Shown here piece by piece: positions 12,354 through 23,424 of a stretch of DNA of 64,000 nt; positions within the stretch are counted from its first letter, which is position 1; every line of letters starts with the position of its first letter. Under the pieces are notes generated by a model. The model was not told the origin of the DNA, searched no databases, and was given only the letters and a program-made list of their open reading frames with translations. The position numbers and the translations under genes were made by a program. This DNA comes from Fallopia convolvulus (Eukaryota > Streptophyta > Magnoliopsida > Caryophyllales > Polygonaceae), in the NCBI GenBank assembly GCA_964016875.1, contig OZ024719.1, positions 64,241,224-64,305,223 on the forward strand. The letters are read 5' to 3'.

Positions 12354-12820
12354 TGGCTACTATATAAGTTCATGAGTTGCTCCGCCCATTGCTATATGAT
12401 TTTAGGTTGGAACCTCATTGTGTATGCTAATAAGCTTGTTATACGCACGATCCTTGACTTATCGGCCCACCCAACTTTATTATGGTATTAGAGCATGTTG
12501 CATGTTCATTTCCTGGAGTCATGGGGCTTGTCGACTTCATGTGACCATTCAAGCAGTCCACCTGACAAAGGTGTGGCGGTTCACCAACCTTGAGGGATTA
12601 TTTGGGCTTGCCGGCCTTATGAGCATATTCAAGAAGCCCACCCAATAAAGGAGTGATTGATCTAAGTAGTGATAGTTCACTATTCTTGAGGGATTGTTTC
12701 TAAGTGACAACAAGCCTAAACAGTGCACTTGAGGGGGGGATTGATGAGAATTCTCTCCCACATTTGATACTAAAATTGTCTACTATACCATGATTTACTC
12801 CACCTATTCCCATACGACAA
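12354..12820 (+). mobile_element. TRIM element, 3' LTR interrupted
   Basis: LTR-like start (CTACTATATAAGTTCATGAG), a PBS variant (TGGTATTAGAGC), an internal region, a polypurine tract (CACTTGAGGGGGGGA near 12727-12741) and the start of a 3' LTR (TGATGAGAATTCTCTCCC). That LTR stops at about 12820, where the inverted TRIM begins. Confidence 0.6.
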
Positions 12821-13430
12821 TGATAATGTCTAGCGAAACGATAAGATGGGGGTCATACGAGTAATGGGCTTAGCATAGAAGCCCAATGAGGTTCCATCCC
12901 AAAATCATGTGACAATAGGTGGAATAACTCATGGGCTTATATAGTAGACAATTTTAGTCCCAAATTTTAGATGTGGGAGAGAACTCTCAACACGCCCCTT
13001 CAAGTGCAAATGTTTTGGCCAATTGTCACTCGAAAACAATCCCTCAAGGCTAATGAATTGTCACTATTTGGGTTGGCTACTCCTTTATTAGGCGAGTTGC
13101 TTGAATGTGATCATAATTAAGGCCGGTGAGTTTGGATAATCCCTCAAGACTGGAAAATCGCCACATCTTTATTGGGTAGACTGCCTGAACGGGCACATGA
13201 AGCCAACAAGCCCGAAGACTCTAAGAATGAACCCACGTACGTCGAAATCTACTATGATACCATGATAGTCTAGTGGGCAAATAAGTTGAGGGTTGTGTGT
13301 GTAATGGGCCTAGCATACAAGTCCAATGAGGTTCTAACCCAAAACTATATGACAATGGGTAAAATAACTCATGGGATCATATAATAGGCACTTTATGTCG
13401 AAGTTTTTCACGTGGGAAACACTATCAACA
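12821..13430 (-). mobile_element. complete TRIM element, inverted
   Basis: On the minus strand: a 5' LTR starts TGTTGATAGTG at 13430 and ends about 13263; PBS TGGTATCAT starts at 13262; a non-coding internal region follows; the polypurine-like tract CACTTGAAGGGGCG leads to the 3' LTR starting TGTTGAGAG at 12992 and ending about 12821. Total about 610 bp, with LTRs of about 170 bp. It sits inside the LTR of the plus-strand TRIM to its left. No clean target duplication was seen. Confidence 0.65.
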
Positions 13431-13439
13431 ATTTTTTTT

Positions 13440-14262
13440 ATGGAAAATTGATAAAAATGGCATTCCCACCAAAGATAGACTAGCTAAAAATCGAGTTTCA
13501 TCTCTAATGGGATGTATGATGTGTAATTACACTCATGAAGATGTTGCACATTTATTAATTAAATGCCCTCATGCCGTCCAAATTGTTGAAAAAATCAATT
13601 CTAAAACTAGATAAATGTTAATTAAATATGACACAAATAATAATAGACCCTCCATCATTATTAATGAATTAGGACATATGCTTTCGAAACATGATTTTAT
13701 TGAACTTGCGGTTATTTGGTGGTGTTTGTGACACCAAATAAACAAATCTATCTTCCAACAAACTCTCGGTCGTATTATCAAAGATCTAGAGGTAAGTGTC
13801 ATGCTGCAACTTAAAAATTAGGCACAAATAAAACAATGGAATGAAGAGGATGTGGATATTATCCAGAAACCCAGACAAGAACAAGAAGAAACAAAATGAA
13901 TTAAAATGGTGTAGACCCACATATGGATTCTTTAAGCTAAATTTTGATGGGGGTAAACATACTAACAACTTAGCAACTATTGGGTTATCAAAAGAGATTC
14001 CCTTGCTAACACAATCTCATTGAATGTTGCAAATTATGGATTATATTCCATCTTGCGGGTGAAGATACTTTCCCTTTGAAAATGATTTCTTTTAACCAAA
14101 CGAATAGGCATTACAAAAGTAAAAATTGAAGGTGATAATATTATTGTCATTAATGCGATCAAAAGACTCTACGAAGGCCCTTGAGACATCAAGATGTTAA
14201 TCTCTAATATCCTTATTCATTTGACACATTTCTCAACAGTTCAGATCACACATGTTTTGAAC
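13440..14262 (+). pseudogene. LINE C-terminal remnant (zf-RVT and RNase H)
   Basis: Broken frames read in order: a zinc-binding RT-associated segment (IPTKDRLAKN, then CMMCNYTHEDVAHLL, then CPHA), and an RNase H-like domain (CRPTYGFFKLNFDGG, then KIEGDNIIVINAIKRL, then the end of the domain near 14250). This order is that of plant L1-type LINEs or RNase H-type nucleases derived from them. Several stops and frameshifts make it inactive. The 5' part is missing. Confidence 0.6.
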
Positions 14263-15257
14263 AGTGGCGGAGCCAAGAATTTAATTCAGAGGGGGCTAAA
14301 TTCCTCAATCAAGTCAGAATTATGTGTCAAGTGAAGAAGGGCAAAAGAGTCCTTTACGGAACTGACTTGGGTGGAAAGGGAAAAGGACATAAGTGTCCGA
14401 AAGTAAAAAGATAACCCAAGGGTATGTTGGTCATGGGAATCAAGTCTCGTGTCCCAAGTGAAGAAGGATAGAAGCGTTGTTTAGAAAAAGACTGATACGC
14501 CTCGGATTCAAGATAGCATCGCTAGGACTCGTCCAATTCGTGAACGACGTCTTCCCAGTCGATTTAGAACTTAATTTTAGTATTTATTATTATCATTATT
14601 GAGTTTTGTAATTTTTATAAACTAACATTTATGCTCTTCTCAGGTTTTGTTTACGGTTCTTTCTTGGGACGCCTTTTTTGAACCGTTAGGGCTAGCTATA
14701 AATACTCTCCTGTTAGATTGCTAATTAATTAATCATCTACTTTTCCCTAATTCTCCTCTTCTATCCTCTCTTCTCCTCCTCTGCATCTTCTACTAATATC
14801 TGTCCATGACATTTGCACAGTCAATGACCTTTTCTTTAAAGAACTTACTTGGCGTTGGGGTTGCACAGGGAGTGCCAAAACTAAGTATGAAGCATTATTT
14901 TTGAGGATTTGTCGATCATGATAATAAGTCTCCGTTTTATAAAGAAATTCAAAAACAGGCTCATAGAGACTCTCAAAACATGATAGGTTAGGGACAAACA
15001 TTAGAATCAACCATCATTTGCGCTTGTAATGAGGGTTAGGATCATCAGTTGATTCTTTTGGGCTAAAACAAAGAGCTCAAAAAGGTTGCACACATACTGA
15101 ATGTAGTAAAAGTCACCGACAAGTTAAATGCATAGGGTTTCCTAAACATGATGTCTATCAAGAATGCAAAGATTTATACCATAAAAGCATGACTTCAAAA
15201 CATATGAAAAACAATCAATTCTAGCCAATCATCGGGGGATTCATGTAAGGAAATAGA
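14263..15257. other. unassigned repeat, LTR-like, with TATA motif
   Basis: Begins with a GTGGCGGAGCCAAGAATTTA phrase seen in plant repeats, then sequence with a TGATACGCC motif and a TATA box (AGCTATAAATAC near 14692-14703) followed by a pyrimidine-rich leader. It may be a solo or truncated LTR. Beyond about 15040 comes the 3' untranslated end of the minus-strand copia element. Neither boundary could be fixed. Confidence 0.35.
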
Positions 15258-16880
15258 TCATTGAAGAGAGATCATACCTAGTTTCATGCGGAGTTCTTCA
15301 AAGGGTTCACAATTTAAGGCCTTTGTGAAGATGTCTGCTCTTTGATCACTTATTCTACAGAATTTCATAGTGACCATGCCTTTTTCAACACAATCTCGAA
15401 GAAAATGGCGCCTTATCTCGATATAGTTTGTCTTTTAATGTTGCACATGATTCTTTGAGATGTTGATTGCACTAGTGTTGTCACATAGTATGGGCACTGA
15501 CCCACATTTCACGCCGTAGTCACTGACTTGCTGCTTGATCCATAAGACTTGAGAGCAACACGCCGCAGCCGCAATGTACTCTGCTTCCGTTGTTGATAGA
15601 GCCACATAATTTTGCTTTCTATATCCCCGTGACACAAGGCAAGGCCCAAGAAATTGTGCCATCCCTGAAGTGCTTTTTCTATCAACACGATTTCCTGAAA
15701 AATCTACATCTGTGTAGCCAACAATTTCAAAATCAAATCCTCTTGGATACCACAAACATAGATTGCCAATCCCCTTGAGATATCGAATGATTCTCTTAAC
15801 AACTTTCAAGTGGGACTCTCTTGGATCAGCTTGAAATCTGGCACATAGACATACTCCAAACACAATATCAAGTCTACTTGTAGTAAGATAGAGCAAAGAT
15901 CCAATCATACCCATGTACATAGCAGCATTGACTCCTGGATCCTTGTCATCTTTTCCAAGTGAGGTGGTTGGCGACATGGGAGTGTCAAAAGGTCTAGAAC
16001 TTTCGAGACCAAATTTCTTAACACATTCTCTGAGATACTTTTGTTGATGAACTCTTGTCCCATCCTCACTCTGAACAACTTGAAGTCCTAAGAAGAACTT
16101 GAGCTCACCGACCATGCTCATTTCAAACTCAATGGACATGAGGTCAGCGAACTTCATCACCAACTTATCATCTATTGAACCAAAAATGGTGTCATCGACA
16201 TAGACCTGAACAACCAGTGTATGGCCTCCGTCCTTTAACAAGAACAAAGTCTTGTCTACTTCTTCTCGAACATAACCATGTTGAATAAAAAACTGAGACA
16301 AACTATTATACCAAGCACGCGGTGCATGCTTCAATCCATAAAGAGTGTTGTCCAGTTTGTAGACATGATCCGGGTGGGCAACATCTTCAAAACTCAGAGT
16401 CTGTTCAACATACACCTCCTCCTTTAGAGATCCACTCAAGAATGCAGTCTTGACATCCATTTGATGTAGTTTGAACCCATGATGAGCAAAATAGACAATG
16501 AGCAATCGAATAGCCTCAAGACAAGCCACTGGAGATAACGTGTCATCATAGTCAATGCCCTCCTGCTGATTGTATCCCTTAACCACCAACCTCGCTTTGT
16601 TTCTGACCACATTTCCTTCATCATCTAGCTTATTCCTGAATACCCACCGTGTTCCAATCACAGATCTTCCCTTTGGCCTTGGGACTAAGTGTCAACCTTA
16701 TTTCTTTCAAATTGATGGAGCTCTTCGTGCATGGCACTGACCCAATCCGAATCTTTCAACGCTTGTTCAACATTCTTGGGCTCCAACACAGAGATGAAAG
16801 CATTGACAACAAAGAAGTTGTTTCAGGAAGATCTGGTTTGCACACCCTTTGAGAAATCAATGAGGATGTTATTGAAAGGA
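15258..16880 (-). pseudogene. copia reverse transcriptase / RNase H
   Basis: The RVT_2 domain runs from about 16661 (MIGTRWVFRNKLDDEGN), with KARLVVKGYNQQEGIDYDD, the DVKTAFLSG motif, the catalytic YVDD box in QVYVDDTIFGS, and a C-terminal RNase H (STTEAEYIAAAACCSQ). A TAA at 15435-15437 interrupts the RNase H end. The same frame then reads on through ADIFTKAL to a natural TGA at 15258-15260. Upstream, a frameshift near 16680 separates the domain from the preceding ALKDSDWVSAMHEEL segment. The product would be the polymerase of a SIRE-like copia element; it is not expected to work. Confidence 0.9.
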
Positions 16881-16891
16881 TAAACACTTTT

Positions 16892-17282
16892 CTATTGGTA
16901 GTTCCTGACCTGTAGATCTGTCAAGTCACTAACTTGTGTTTGAGGCGTTCTCTTTGAATCTTCTTCAGAGTCTTCTAGACTTGAACTTCTCTCGAGAGTT
17001 TTCTCATCATTTGACTCACTGTCACTTGATCCATGATCTTGATCACTTCCCTCTGCTCTATCTGATTCGGTGACACCAGCATTGTCACTGACTATTGAAT
17101 CTTCTTCTGTTGCAACAATTGGAAGTGGATCATCTTGAACCAGATAGTATCCTTGATCACCATCATCATGATCCTCAATCATTGAGCCTCGCATTATGTT
17201 CTCATCATACATGACATAAACACTTTCTTCAATCTTCCGCGTCCTCTTGTTGAACACTTTGTAGGCTTTGCTATGAGGGGAG
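16892..17282 (-). pseudogene. copia integrase C-terminal part, distal side of the insertion
   Basis: Open frame reading HSKAYKVFNKRTRKIEESV, followed by a long acidic Asp/Glu/Ser-rich linker, as expected between copia integrase and reverse transcriptase. The open frame extends past 17282 into the gypsy LTR only by chance. Its partner half is at 29101-29255. Confidence 0.85.
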
Positions 17283-17469
17283 TGATGATGTCCAAAAACA
17301 GTAAAAACAAGAAGTGGGCCCAGAAGGACCCCCATAGGCAAATTAGGGACCCACGTCCATGCTCGGTTACTTAAAAACAAAATTCCCGACGGATGCGAGG
17401 TCTCTCAAACATCCCGGGACGAGGTCTCGACCTCGTCACCGACTCTACTAATACGCCCGCCCGCTCGAA

Positions 17470-17555
17470 CCAATCACAAGCGACCTCACTCCCGAACCAA
17501 TCACCAGCAACCTCACTCCCAAACCAATCACAAGTGACCTCACTCATGGACCAAT
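17470..17555 (+). promoter_or_regulatory. array of four CCAAT boxes at 27-bp spacing in U3
   Basis: ACCAATCA occurs four times with CCAAT starting at 17470, 17497, 17524 and 17551, exactly 27 bp apart, about 70-150 bp upstream of the TATA box. The unit also carries CCTCACTC. The same array is in the 3' LTR at 28512-28597. It is a likely NF-Y-type enhancer; this is inferred from sequence alone. Confidence 0.6.
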
Positions 17556-17617
17556 CAAAAACCCTTATTTCGAGCATCCCACATCGAGCATTGACCTAAA
17601 CTCGGCCCCCCGATTCT

Positions 17618-17627
17618 CTATAAATAG
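17618..17627 (+). promoter_or_regulatory. LTR TATA box
   Basis: CTATAAATAG, in the expected U3 position downstream of the CCAAT array, followed about 30 bp later by the probable start of transcription. Counterpart at 28660-28669 in the 3' LTR. Confidence 0.7.
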
Positions 17628-18054
17628 AGAAGAACCTCGTAGGGAGAAGGGGTCGAAAAACCACTTGAACTCAAGAACTCTCTTGCTTGTTAAAGATCGA
17701 CGTGATAGGAACATCGTCAAAAGACCTCGCTACAGATAGGAAAAACCCACAGAAAGACCCCAAAGTCGCGCAGGGACCTCGCTCACGCCTAAAACCTCAC
17801 TACAGAAACTCACAAAACTCCTTACATCATATCCTCAACTCTACCTCGCCCTAGAATCGACCTCACAACAATAGGTGCGATCTCGGAACCTTGTAGGAGG
17901 TCTAGGTGTGATTCTCAGAGTTGTACATCAACCTCGTAGGTTTGTAACCTCGCAACCACGGAAAAATCATAAATAAAGGAGCAAGTGTTTGCACTCAAAT
18001 ATAATAATCTTGTTTCTTATCTCGTAGCGTAGCTGTTATTTCGGGTTTCATCAC

Positions 18055-18072
18055 TGGCGCCGTCTGTGGGAA
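18055..18072 (+). other. primer binding site
   Basis: TGGCGCCGTCTGTGGGAA, one base after the 5' LTR. This is the type of tRNA-complementary site usual in Tat/Athila elements. I do not assign the tRNA species. Confidence 0.8.
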
Positions 18073-18134
18073 CCTCTTCATCCTAAGCAGCTTCCCATTT
18101 TAGTGCAAACCTTGATTCCTAAAAACCCCTCAGA

Positions 18135-19184
18135 ATGGCTTGTCCAAACAATTTCTTCCCCCAACATCCCGACAATATGGCTGAGACCCCTCCATGGACG
18201 ACGGTAGGTCCGTCAGGATACCCTTTTGTGGTCCCGCCAGGCTGGACATACAACATCCCACAAAACCCATACCCGTTCCAGGGGTATGAACAGGGTGGCG
18301 CTCCTTTCAACCAGTATCCCTATCCGGGGTACGGGCAGTACCAACAGGGCCAAGCTCCCCCATACGTCCCGATCCCCTCCCAGGGGCAACCTCACTCCGA
18401 GTACGTGCCCGCATATGTCCCGGGCTATATGCCGGGGCATGAGGCGCCCACGAACGGATCTACCACGGAGAGACCCTCCCGAGATCCGATGCAGATCTCG
18501 CGATCCCGTTCGCGACGTGCAGAGAGGCGTGACATGGAGCTGTCCGAAACGGCGGCAAGCGCGCCACGCCCTCTGGCGAGGTCAAAGTCGAAAGGTTTCC
18601 ATTGGTCACAAATGGGACTTTACGACGGCACGGCCGACCCTGAGGACCACATAAAACATTACGCCGTCCAGATGAACGTCAACTCTTACAATGACGCCAT
18701 TTTCTGTCGGATCTTTCCGACCACTCTGGACAAGGCGACAATGACGTGGTTCACCAGCCTTAAGGTCGAGTCGATAGCCTCGTTTTCCCATCTATGCGAG
18801 TCCTTCGTCGGGCACTTCAACGGCTCGAGAAAGCGCAAGAAGAACATGCGCGATCTCCGTGGCATCGAGCAGGGGGGAAACGAGAAGCTGGGTACCTTTT
18901 TTACGAGTTTCACCACCGCGGTTGCTGAGATCGCGCAAATCGACGAGGCCTCGGTACGCGACATCCTCATGGGCAACCTTCGTCAGGGGGATTTCAAATG
19001 TCGCATTTTTCTCAAAAATCCGACCACATATGAGAGCCTGTGTGCTCGGATCACGGCACAGGTCTACGCCGAGGACGCTGCCAGCCAGAGCTCGCGACCG
19101 AGGACGGACAAGGAAATCGTGACCGAGGCTAAGGGAAAAGCTAAAGTGGCTGCGCCGGCCGCGAGGGACGCATACATGACGTAA
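18135..19184 (+). CDS. Tat gag polyprotein
   Basis: A 349-codon ORF starting 81 bp after the LTR. Residues 1 to about 110 are rich in Pro, Gly, Tyr and Gln (SGYPFVVPPGW). A basic Arg/Ser stretch follows, then the retrotransposon gag core (about 150-315) with the TMTWFTSLKVESIASF and NEKLGTFFTSF motifs. The capsid forms particles that package element RNA. The frame ends in TAA at 19182-19184, but the expected continuation, a basic Asn/Arg/Gly-rich region, reads in another frame from 19186 and runs into pol. One base appears to be extra near 19180: either a mutation or a frameshift site. No clear CCHC knuckle is visible; one Cys remains in WSCFGGKPRGYRG. Confidence 0.88.
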   Translation: MACPNNFFPQHPDNMAETPPWTTVGPSGYPFVVPPGWTYNIPQNPYPFQGYEQGGAPFNQYPYPGYGQYQQGQAPPYVPIPSQGQPHSEYVPAYVPGYMPGHEAPTNGSTTERPSRDPMQISRSRSRRAERRDMELSETAASAPRPLARSKSKGFHWSQMGLYDGTADPEDHIKHYAVQMNVNSYNDAIFCRIFPTTLDKATMTWFTSLKVESIASFSHLCESFVGHFNGSRKRKKNMRDLRGIEQGGNEKLGTFFTSFTTAVAEIAQIDEASVRDILMGNLRQGDFKCRIFLKNPTTYESLCARITAQVYAEDAASQSSRPRTDKEIVTEAKGKAKVAAPAARDAYMT

Positions 19185-19185
19185 A

Positions 19186-22100
19186 CTCTGATCGGCGTAC
19201 CGATTACAAAATCAACAACAACAAAAGCAACAACAATAACAGAGGCAACAACGACAATAGAAGCAACAACCGCTACAACAGCCGTGGCGGTGGAGGTTGG
19301 AGCTGCTTCGGCGGGAAGCCACGAGGTTACAGAGGCAAAGGTGGCCCCGCCTACAACCCAAACGAGAAAAAGCGCGCCAACTCCGCCTCGAGGACCAACC
19401 TCGTGCAGCAGGAACCAACCCGGTCCCGACCAAGCAACACAGAGCAACAAGCTCCGGCGAGGCAGTCGCGCTCCGGACAAGCCGCGGCGCCCGATGGGTA
19501 CATCAACACCATCTCGGGCGGACCCTCGCTGGCGGGCTCGAGCCAGGCAGAAAGAAAAAGATACGCGAGGGCAAGTCACCATGAGCCCTCGGTATACAGC
19601 GTGACACAAACCTCACGGTCCCACGTGGGTATGGCCTTCACGACAGAAGACGCCGAAGGGCTCCATATGCCTCACTCCGACCCCCTGGTGACACACGCTC
19701 AGTTGGGCTCGAAAATAGTGAAGCGAATACTGGTGGACACGGGTTCCTCCGTGGACATCATGTATTTTGGCGCTTTCGAGCAGCTAGGAATCTCCGCGAC
19801 ATCCTTGAGGCCCTACGCTGGGAAGCTCACCTCCTTCTCGGGAAACGAGGTCGATGTCGCTGGTCTCATAGACCTGTGGATGACCCTCGGTACTGGCTCG
19901 ACAACGAGAATCGAGGTAATAGAGTTTACGGTGGTGCACCTGCCCTCGGCCTACAATGCAATCATCGGGAGAGTCTCCTTGATGAAATTCCAGGCGGTGG
20001 TCTCCATCTACCACCTGAAAATGAAGTTCCCCACCAGCGTGGGTGTCGGAGAAGTGAAGGGCAACCAGGAAGAAGGCCGCGTCTGCTACATGACCTCGGC
20101 TAAGCAAAAATGCTCTGTGTTCATGGCAGAGACTTCGGGTGAGGCAGACCTCGAGGTCCGGGATTTCACAATACCCACTCCCGAGACAGAAAGAAGGGTG
20201 ATTACCCTCTTCGAAAACAAATCAGAAAAGATCTACCTCGGGGGTTGCCTCACTGGGGATGCAGCAGCGTCACTAAAGGCCCTTCTTGCTGGGTCCGACG
20301 ACGTGTTCGCCTGGACTGCAAAAGATCTCCGAGGTGTACCTCGGACCTTGGCCCAACACTCCCTGAACATCGACGTCGCCATCCGTCCTGTGGTGCAGCG
20401 TCGAAGAAAAATGAACGAAGAAAGGGCAACCGCCGCAAATGAAGAGGTGGCCAAGCTGCTGGCCGCAGATTTCATACGCGAAGTCCAGTATCCGAAATGG
20501 CTGTCCAATGTCGTGTTGGTCAAAAAGGCCAGCGGCAAGTGGCGGATGTGTGTAGACTTCAAAGACCTCAACAAGGCATGCCCCAAAGACAACTACCCCC
20601 TGCCCTCGATCGATGCACTTGTAGATTCGACTGCTGGGCACGAGGTCTTGAGTTTCCTCGACGCCTACTCGGGATACAACCAGATCTCAATGAATCCCCG
20701 TGACGAGGAGGAGACATCCTTTATCACTCAGCGGGGGACATACTGCTATAAGGTCATGCCGTTTGGCCTCAAGAACGCAGGGGCCACATTCCAACGCCTC
20801 GTCGATCGGGTTTTTAAAGACCACCTGGATAGGAACGTATCCGCCTACGTCGACGACATCGTGGTACGGAGCAAGGGCCCCGAGGAGCACCTGGCTGACC
20901 TCGCCGAGGTTTTCACCACCCTCGGACACCACCAGCTCAGCCTGAACCCCGAGAAGTGCGTTTTTGGCGTGTCCTCGGGGAAGTTTTTGGGATTCATGAT
21001 CAGCGAACGCGGGATCGACGTCAACCCCGCCAAAATAGAATCTATCCTCGCAATGAGGTCTCCCCGATCTCGTACCGAGGTACAAAGACTCAACGGCGCT
21101 GTAAATTACTTGGGGAGGTTTTGCTCCCGCCTAGCGGACAAGTCCCTCCCATTCTTTGCCGCCCTCAAAAAGAATGACAAGTTCGTCTGGGACGAAAGAC
21201 TCGAGACCGCCTTCTCTGAGTTAAAGACCTTCCTCACCAAGCTCCCCACCTTGTCACCTCCACACGCAGGCGAAGATTTGCAACTATATGTGGCGGTGAG
21301 TCCCGAGACCGTCAGCGCGGTGATCACAAGAGAGGCCATGCACCCGGTATACTTTGTGAGTCGCGTGCTCCAGCCTGCGGAGCAGAGATACTCCCCGGCA
21401 GAGAAGATCGCGCTGGCTGTAGTGACCGCCGCAAGGCGCCTACGCCCATACTTCCACGCATATCCCATCCAGGTTCTTTCGGACCTCCCACTTCGTCAGA
21501 TTCTGCATCAGCCCGCTCTCTCCGGACGTATGACCAAGTGGGCCGTCGAGCTCTCCGAGTTCGATATCAATTATCTTCCGAGAACCGCGATGAAGGGACA
21601 AGCCCTCGCCGACTTTATGGTGGAGGTCACCTTCCCCGAGACAGACACAAGCTCGGACGAATGGAAAGTGTTCGTTGATGGCTCACGATGTGACGCCGGT
21701 GGCGGGGCTGGGGTGTTCCTCGCTGGCCCCTCAATCGAGACGAAGTATGCTCTCAACTTCGCCTTTGATGCCACCAACAACGACGCCGAGTATGAGGCCA
21801 TGATCGCCGGGATCGAGATGGCGCTACTCAACGGAGCCCGCAAAATCAGGGTCTACACAGATTCCGAATTGGTGGCACGACAACTCAACGGCCAATACGA
21901 CACCAGGACAGGTTTTCTGCCCGCTTACCGAGCAAAAGTCAAGGCCTTGGTTTCATGCCTAGAAACCTTCGCGGTGGAGTCAATCCCGCGGACCTCAAAC
22001 ACAAAGGCGGATGCCCTCGCCAAGTTAGGCTCCGCGCTTCTCTTGGATGTGGGAAACCGCGTAATGGTGGAGAGAAAGCTCTCACGAAGCGTCGATAGCG

Positions 22101-22462
22101 AGGTCATGTCCATAAGGACCGAGGACTGGAGGTTCCTGGTGACGAGGTACATACAAAGCGGCATCCTCCCAGAGGACCCCGCGCTGGCCAGAAAACTAAA
22201 AATGCAAGTTGCCCGATACTGCGTCGTCGACGACCAGCTTTATCGTCGGGGCTACGCTGAACCCAACCTGTTGTGCATACCGCCCGAGGCCACGGACCAC
22301 GTCCTCTACGAGGCCCACGAGGGAGTTTGTGGGGGACACCCGGGGTGGAGGTCTTTGGCACACAAAATCGTCCATTTGGGGTACTTCTGGCCCACTCTCC
22401 GACAAGACGCAAGAGCTTACGTCCAAAAATGCGTCGGATGCCAGAAACACGGGAACATCTAG
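19186..22462 (+). CDS. Tat pol: protease, reverse transcriptase, two RNase H domains, integrase N-terminus
   Basis: An open frame with domains in order. Aspartic protease: DTGSSVDIMYFG at about 19736. Reverse transcriptase: KWRMCVDFKDLNKACPKDNY, with catalytic YVDD at about 20846. First RNase H: about 21290-21520 (RYSPAEKIALAVVTAARRL). A connection follows, then a second archaeal-type RNase H at about 21660-22030 (VFVDGSRCDAGGGAG; DAEYEAMIAG; VYTDSELVARQLNG; TKADALAKLG). Then the integrase HHCC zinc finger (HEGVCGGHP...CVGCQKHG). The second RNase H marks the Tat lineage. The frame stops at TAG 22460-22462, and the integrase core continues in the same frame, so this is a single nonsense mutation in an otherwise open polyprotein. 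There is no true start Met; expression depends on gag. Confidence 0.9.
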
Positions 22463-23341
22463 CACACCTCGACGGCTCCCCTCCGCAGCATTCACGCGTC
22501 ATGCCCATTCGCAATGTGGGGAATGGACATTTTAGGCCCTTTTCCTAAAGCTGCTGGCCAAGTGCAATACATTTTGGTCATCGTGGACTACTTCACGAAG
22601 TGGATCGAAGCACAGGCAATGGCAAAAATCACCGGGGCAAAGGTCTGCGAATTCCTGTGGAAGAACCTCGGCTGCCGTTTCGGCGTCCCCATGACAATCA
22701 TGATCGACCATGGCCCCCAATTCGACTGCGAAGAAACTCGGACTTTCTGCTCTGAGTTGGGCATCGACCTCAAATTTTCCTCCGTGGCTCATCCCCAGTC
22801 CAATGGCCAGGTAGAAAACGTTAATGCCCGCATCTTGACAGACCTCAAAAAGCGCCTGGGCATGGCACAGGGCCGCTGGGCCGAATTACTCCCACTCGTC
22901 CTCTGGACGTATCGCACGACCTCGCGCCGCGCAACGGGCGAGACCCCCTTCGCTCTTACCTACGGGGCGGAAGCCCTCGTTCCCATAGAAACCCTAATTC
23001 CATCAGCAAGGGTGTACAACTTCGACGAAAAAGAAAACGAGGCCAACCTCAAGGTCGAACTGCAGTTCCGAGATGAAATCCGCGAGGTAGCGGACCTGCG
23101 CTCTAGAGAATACAAGCGACGTGTCGCCTTATACCACGACAAGAAGGTCAGACCTCGCCTTTTGGCCACGGGAAACCTCGTGCTAAGACGCACCGAAGGA
23201 GGAAAATTGGACCCTAACTGGGAGGGACCCTACATCCTCGGAGAAGAAGTCGCGCCCGGGGCTTTCAAACTCAGGGACGACGAGGGGCGCACACTGAGCA
23301 AAACGTGGAACGTCGCGCGACTCAAAAAATATTACATGTAG
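22463..23341 (+). pseudogene. Tat integrase core, cut off from pol by one stop codon
   Basis: Continues the pol frame after the TAG at 22460. The DDE integrase core has Asp in WGMDILGPF, Asp in TIMIDHGPQFDC and Glu in NGQVENVNARIL, then the C-terminal domain ending ARLKKYYM and TAG. It would insert element cDNA into the host genome. The first internal Met gives a 275-aa open frame at 22514, but it lacks the zinc finger. If the stop is a copy-specific mutation, the element can move only with help in trans. Confidence 0.85.
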
Positions 23342-23424
23342 AAACTCGAAACCCCGTTGTTCCTCACAGTTGGTAAATAAAGGATTGCAGGCTTTTCTAA
23401 AAACGCTCCCTCCCTGAAAAATCC

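Larger units (their letters stand above)
17283..18053 (+). repeat. 5' LTR of the Tat element
   Basis: 771 bp, from TGATGATGTCC to TTTCATCA, followed directly by the PBS. It holds four evenly spaced CCAAT boxes, a TATA box and GAGGTC/GACCTC-rich sequence. The small open frames on both strands at 17371-17599 are LTR sequence and are repeated in the 3' LTR. Confidence 0.95.

Noticed and set aside
19064..19609. 181-aa minus-strand open frame opposite the gag-pol junction
   Set aside because: Shadow of the GC-rich, Asn/Arg-rich coding strand; no recognisable domain.
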